Of a stretch of DNA of 10,106 nucleotides, positions 6,996 through 10,106 are shown piece after piece. The stretch's first letter is position 1. Every line of letters begins with the position of its first letter. This stretch comes from an uncultured Lachnospiraceae bacterium (GTDB taxonomy: Bacteria > Bacillota > Clostridia > Lachnospirales > Lachnospiraceae), in contig CALGGL010000125.1 of the NCBI GenBank assembly GCA_937915975.1, positions 1 to 10,106 of the forward strand, in the 5' to 3' direction. Under the pieces are notes generated by a model. It saw only the letters and a list, made by a program, of their open reading frames with translations. It did not search any database and was not told the origin of the DNA. Made by a program: the position numbers and the translations under genes.

Positions 6996-7184
6996 TTATA
7001 TAAAAGGAAATATAATCCATATTACCGCTGCAATCATATTTCCGGTAAAACCGCCTATTCCTTTTGAAAACGCTATGGATAATCCCACTGTTGCTGCCAT
7101 GGAAACAATGTAAGAAATAATACTCTTTTGCGGAAGTTTTTTTAGCTCATTATTAACAGGAATAAGCTCACGAAATACTTTCAT
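6996..7184 (-). CDS. 62-residue membrane protein with two predicted helices
   Basis: A small protein with a polar, basic start (MKVFRELIPVNNELKKLPQK) followed by two hydrophobic segments at about 21-39 and 44-62. The second runs to the very C-terminus and ends in Trp-Ile-Ile-Phe-Pro-Phe-Ile. The two segments are joined by a Gly-rich turn (KGIGGFTGN). Its ATG overlaps the stop of the upstream gene by one base (TAATG), and its ribosome binding site AAGGAGA lies inside the last codons of that gene, so translation is probably coupled. The downstream lipoprotein starts 45 nt later. Size, coupling and topology suggest a small partner or stabilising subunit of the large upstream membrane protein. 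This is inference; I recognise no family. Confidence 0.75.
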   Translation of the reverse strand: MKVFRELIPVNNELKKLPQKSIISYIVSMAATVGLSIAFSKGIGGFTGNMIAAVIWIIFPFI

Positions 7185-8092
7185 TATACATTCTCCTTTT
7201 TACCAATCGAAAATATAATCAGGACAATGAGCTGCCATATAAATGCAGAAAGTCCGATGAGAAAACGCTTGATGAATGAATCCAAATTATCGGCATCAAG
7301 TGCAAAAGGTGCAATCCATACAAAAGATAGTTCAAATAAAAGTGTGGAAGCACACAGAGTAGAGAGTATAAGTCCTGCATGACTTTTAAAAAAAGCAAGC
7401 AAATAGCCTATCAGCATACCAATCAAAAAAATCAATATAAGTGCAGGTGGTATCTCATATGTGTGAACATAAGTGAATACCCAGCCAAATAATGCACCTA
7501 TACCAATCATAATTACAAGGCTTATCGGAAAAATCAAAAATCTTTTTTTCCGATTCATGATTTTTTCTTCAGCCTTATATGAAGTACGAAGCAGTATGAA
7601 AAGTCCTAAAAACATAATTATTTGAAGTAAAACAACATATAAATTTTCCTCAGTACGTGCGTGATCAAAGAAATACGATATTCCAAAATATAATGTGATT
7701 ATAATTATTGGAACTCCTGCATCAGCATGCTCAAAGGTTTTTTCTGCAATGGTCATAGCGCTGTAAAATAGTACAATCATAACAATATGTTTGATTAAAA
7801 ATTTGACAGGTATTTGTTCAATATATATAAATAAATAAAATATATCAAATGCTGAATATATAATAAGCGAGAGTATTGAGAATACCCTTCCGTATTTGTC
7901 CTTTCTTGAAAATAAAAAGTACCCGAGAGCATAAAGAGAAGGTCGCACTGCTATAACAGTTGTCATATCAAGAGCATAACTTCTTTTATATGTGTTCCAC
8001 CATATCGAAGAACTTACACATGCAATATAAAATAAGATTATCGCAAATGCTGTAAGTACCTTGTCGCCGGTTTTCATTTCGTTTTTTTCCAT
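7184..8092 (-). CDS. Polytopic membrane protein with about ten helices, function unknown
   Basis: 302 residues that are mostly hydrophobic. Likely membrane segments lie at about 11-31, 43-62, 68-90, 97-115, 126-143, 150-169, 185-207, 214-235, 241-263 and 273-296; the exact number is uncertain. Basic stretches (KRSY near 36, SRKDKYGR near 62, NRKKRF near 180) would sit on the cytoplasmic side. There is no ATP-binding, transporter-signature or catalytic motif that I can see. The start MEKNEMKTGDK has GGGAGG 7 nt upstream. It is the first gene of the four-gene unit, and its last codons carry the ribosome binding site of the next gene. The promoter upstream borders the kinase terminator. It could be a transporter-like or sensor membrane protein, but no assignment is justified. 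Confidence 0.85.
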   Translation of the reverse strand: MEKNEMKTGDKVLTAFAIILFYIACVSSSIWWNTYKRSYALDMTTVIAVRPSLYALGYFLFSRKDKYGRVFSILSLIIYSAFDIFYLFIYIEQIPVKFLIKHIVMIVLFYSAMTIAEKTFEHADAGVPIIIITLYFGISYFFDHARTEENLYVVLLQIIMFLGLFILLRTSYKAEEKIMNRKKRFLIFPISLVIMIGIGALFGWVFTYVHTYEIPPALILIFLIGMLIGYLLAFFKSHAGLILSTLCASTLLFELSFVWIAPFALDADNLDSFIKRFLIGLSAFIWQLIVLIIFSIGKKENV

Positions 8093-8116
8093 ATTACTGC
8101 CTCCCGCATATAATTT

Positions 8117-8146
8117 AATATATTTGTCCTTACATTATCTTATCAA
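8117..8146 (-). promoter_or_regulatory. Predicted promoter of the four-gene membrane/lipoprotein unit
   Basis: The minus strand has TTGATA (8141-8146, 5 of 6 matches), an 18-nt spacer and TATATT (8117-8122, 5 of 6 matches). Transcription would start near 8110, with a very short leader before GGGAGG (8100-8105) and the ATG at 8092. The -35 box directly abuts the base of the terminator hairpin and lies in its T-rich tail. Confidence 0.5.
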
Positions 8147-8196
8147 AAAATGCAATTAAAAAGGTGGTCTGACAGACCACCTTTTTAATTGCATTT
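8145..8196 (-). terminator. Strong rho-independent terminator of the kinase gene
   Basis: Bases 8148-8170 pair perfectly with 8174-8196: 23 base pairs around a three-base loop. The core is GGTGGTCT with AGACCACC, flanked by an A run on one side and a T run on the other, then TGCAATT. On the minus strand the core is followed by TTTTT, and the whole stem continues into TTTTTT. It begins 16 nt after the kinase stop. The A/T symmetry means it could also stop transcription from the other strand, although no plus-strand gene approaches it. Confidence 0.92.
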
Positions 8197-8211
8197 CTTT
8201 ATATCATTATA

Positions 8212-9627
8212 TTATTTTTTATTTTCAAAAACCCTGTCAGTATTGGCAAGAATAAGTGCCACATCACCGACAGTTAAATCCACCGGGCGATTTACACCTG
8301 TTAATATACCTGTATCTTCAGCAAAGGCAACAGCTACACGGACACCGGGATAGTAACCGTTGTCATCCTTTAAGCTTGACCAGTCCGCTACGATAGAAGG
8401 ATCATAGGCTTTGACAGCTGCATATACCATAACATCTCTGTCTACCGTCTGACCGTCATCCCAGCCCCACGGAAGAAAATAATCATCACTTTCCTGCGGC
8501 ATATCCGTATTTATTCCGTATACATAATCTCTGTCAAGACCATATATTGAAATCATTACCTCACGTAAATATCCGATTGTCGCTATATCATCCGAAGCAT
8601 CAAATAAATCCGTATTATATTTTTCCTTCATATAGCTTACCGCATCCGTGATTCGCTCTTCATCGGACATATATGCCGGAATCGCATCGTCCGAAAACGG
8701 ATTGTATGTTATTTTCTGATATATTTTTATGCCGCCAAAAGCAAGCAATCCGGCACACAAAACTATACCGGCACATATTGATGCAATTTTTAAACCCTGC
8801 GACTTGGGATTTGCTTTTAGAAGCGCTTTCTTAATTTCATCAACATCACCAAAGCGCTCTTTAGGATCAAAGGCTGTACATTTTTTTATAATTTTCTCAA
8901 GCGGACGATATACCTTTATATTCTTATTATCTCTTGTACTTCCCGTAAGAAGGAACCTAAGCAGTACTCCGAGAGAATAAATATCCGCACGGGCATCTGT
9001 TTGAGAAAAACCGTATTGTTCAGGCGGTGCATATGCAAGAGTTCCAAAAAATACAGTATCAGTATCGTTACCACTTTGGTATTCGCGAGCGATATCAAAA
9101 TCAATCAACGCAACACTCTCATCAGGTCGTATGATAATATTTTGCGGCTTAATATCACGGTGAATAATCGGCGTTTCCCTGTGATGAAGAAATCCGAGTA
9201 TATCACAGATTTTTATGCATATATTTTTTATTTCATCCTCCGACAAATCATTTAAAGAAGCATATTCATCAAGAACCGTTCCCTCAATATATTCTCGTAC
9301 CACGACATACATCGTTTCATTTTCAAAGGTCCCGATATGCTTAGGAAGTCCGTCGTATGAAAGCTCGCTTAGTATATCCTTTTTAATATCGATTTTCAAT
9401 AATGCTTTATAGTAGCATTTCGCAATATACTTTACTTCGTCTCGGTCTTGAACCAAAAATGTATCTATACCGTTTCTCTCCGCCAGACATTCCATTATAT
9501 TATACCGTTTTAGAAATTCGTCCGGATAATTATATTCGTCATAGGCAATATCAAGGCTTTCTTCATGCGAATATCCGGAAAGGAACGCCGCGCAATAGCT
9601 TCCGTAATAGTGAAAATCCTCCTGCAT
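8212..9627 (-). CDS. Membrane-anchored Ser/Thr protein kinase (Hanks type) with an extracytoplasmic C-terminal domain
   Basis: 471 residues. A short N-terminal segment (1-36) precedes a kinase domain (about 40-270), one membrane helix (about 279-301) and an outer domain (about 305-471). Kinase landmarks: Lys70 in YIAK, probable helix-C Glu88, catalytic loop HRDIKPQN (156-163, with Asp158, Lys160 and Asn163), DFD at 176-178 where DFG is usual, APPEQY (200-205), Asp215 in ADIYSLG, and Arg258. The glycine-rich ATP loop is not recognisable: around 48-60 there is AERNGIDTFLVQD. The residues for phosphotransfer are present, so activity is likely but not certain. The outer domain ends with a stretch (about 425-465) resembling a degenerate S-layer-homology repeat; it lacks the PASTA repeats of PrkC/PknB kinases. 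The ATG lies 3 nt after the upstream stop, and AGGAG (9637-9641) lies inside that gene, so the two are probably cotranslated. A strong terminator follows. Confidence 0.92.
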   Translation of the reverse strand: MQEDFHYYGSYCAAFLSGYSHEESLDIAYDEYNYPDEFLKRYNIMECLAERNGIDTFLVQDRDEVKYIAKCYYKALLKIDIKKDILSELSYDGLPKHIGTFENETMYVVVREYIEGTVLDEYASLNDLSEDEIKNICIKICDILGFLHHRETPIIHRDIKPQNIIIRPDESVALIDFDIAREYQSGNDTDTVFFGTLAYAPPEQYGFSQTDARADIYSLGVLLRFLLTGSTRDNKNIKVYRPLEKIIKKCTAFDPKERFGDVDEIKKALLKANPKSQGLKIASICAGIVLCAGLLAFGGIKIYQKITYNPFSDDAIPAYMSDEERITDAVSYMKEKYNTDLFDASDDIATIGYLREVMISIYGLDRDYVYGINTDMPQESDDYFLPWGWDDGQTVDRDVMVYAAVKAYDPSIVADWSSLKDDNGYYPGVRVAVAFAEDTGILTGVNRPVDLTVGDVALILANTDRVFENKK

Positions 9628-9630
9628 ATC

Positions 9631-10106
9631 CTAATTCTCCTGTACCTGTGCCGACATTGCTTTTCTCAGTTTCTTAACGCATATGGCAGATATGATCAGA
9701 TCGATCAAGGCCGCCAGGGAAGCAATATCCAGCAAGGACGAGATTAACGTACTTACCAGATTTATTCTGCTTACCGCCATCCATGTGTTTATAATGCCGC
9801 AAACGTCTACGACCGCAAGTATTATCGCCCACACAACATAGGCCCATCCTTTTTTCTTTCTGACTTTTGCATCGGCGTCAGCACTTCTGCCTATATAAAC
9901 GCGCATCAACACTCCGATCAGCAGTATTGCCATCACGACTGCGATCACTATTATCTGGATCAAGCCAAAGGCATCGGAATTGGATGCAATGAGTTCTGAT
10001 GGTATGTCTATATTTTCGGCTGCATCAAGATTTGAAGTGAACAGGAATGCGCCCAGTAAGGCCTTGGCCGCCAGCCAGATGCCGAATAACATGGTAGCAA
10101 ATCCGC
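9631..10106 (-). CDS. Multi-pass membrane protein, 5' end probably outside the window
   Basis: From an in-window ATG at 10092 the protein has 153 residues, but the frame stays open to the window edge (Gly-Phe-Ala-Thr before that Met) and no clear ribosome binding site precedes that ATG, so the true start may lie beyond the window. Hydrophobic segments are seen at about 1-18, 43-66, 83-103 and 111-140 (numbering from that Met), with a basic loop RKKKGW near 78-83. The C-terminus is KKLRKAMSAQVQEN. I see no catalytic motif. It lies directly upstream of the kinase gene (3-nt gap, ribosome binding site overlap), so it is probably cotranscribed and may work with the kinase as a sensor partner or substrate. 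GC content here looks higher than in the membrane/lipoprotein unit downstream. No family recognised. Confidence 0.75.
   Translation of the reverse strand, partial: GFATMLFGIWLAAKALLGAFLFTSNLDAAENIDIPSELIASNSDAFGLIQIIVIAVVMAILLIGVLMRVYIGRSADADAKVRKKKGWAYVVWAIILAVVDVCGIINTWMAVSRINLVSTLISSLLDIASLAALIDLIISAICVKKLRKAMSAQVQEN
9637..9641 (-). promoter_or_regulatory. Ribosome binding site of the kinase gene
   Basis: The minus strand reads AGGAG, 9 nt before the ATG at 9627. It overlaps the last codons of the upstream membrane protein gene. The internal Met45 has no such site, which supports including the unusual N-terminal 36 residues. Confidence 0.7.

Noticed and set aside
8729..9747. Plus-strand open frames opposite the kinase and its upstream gene
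   Set aside because: They overlap a conserved kinase reading frame and show no start signals or recognisable protein features.
1..10106. Mobile elements, CRISPR arrays, tRNA or rRNA genes
   Set aside because: No transposase or integrase-like protein, no regularly spaced repeats and no tRNA-like cloverleaf were seen on either strand.

Overview
The window looks like chromosomal DNA from a low-GC anaerobic Firmicute, most likely a gut or rumen Lachnospiraceae member of the Roseburia/Butyrivibrio/Eubacterium type. This rests on a clostridial-type pyruvate phosphate dikinase, AGGAGG-type ribosome binding sites, AT-rich sigma-A promoters with extended -10 boxes, and several envelope proteins of a style common in that family. 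The genus call is inference. Every gene I can support lies on the minus strand, so transcription runs from high to low coordinates.

Layout, following transcription. (1) 10106-8212: a multi-pass membrane protein (its 5' end probably beyond the window) followed 3 nt later by a membrane-anchored Ser/Thr protein kinase with an extracytoplasmic C-terminal domain. A 23-bp perfect hairpin (8148-8196) ends this unit. (2) 8092-5196: a tight four-gene unit. It encodes a protein with about ten membrane segments, a 62-residue two-helix membrane protein, a lipoprotein with a lipocalin-like C-terminus, and a three-helix membrane protein with an outer domain. A promoter sits at the edge of the preceding hairpin. 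(3) 5195-4825: a 371-nt gap with a good promoter near 5068-5096, implying a leader of about 235 nt. (4) 4824-3167: a glutamate-rich coiled-coil protein and a small single-pass membrane protein. (5) 2966-330: ppdK, with its own extended -10 promoter and terminator. (6) 188-1: a promoter, ribosome binding site and the first 39 codons of another gene that runs off the left edge.

Functionally only ppdK (PEP/pyruvate interconversion in the cytoplasm) is certain. The other genes almost all encode membrane or surface proteins of unknown role. The kinase has an intact catalytic loop but a DFD in place of DFG and no recognisable glycine-rich loop. Its outer C-terminal domain, which looks like degenerate S-layer-homology repeats, suggests that it reads something at the cell surface. 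The neighbouring four-gene unit, all membrane or lipoprotein, is a reasonable candidate for a partner or target system, but nothing in the sequence proves a link. I see no mobile element, CRISPR array, tRNA or rRNA.
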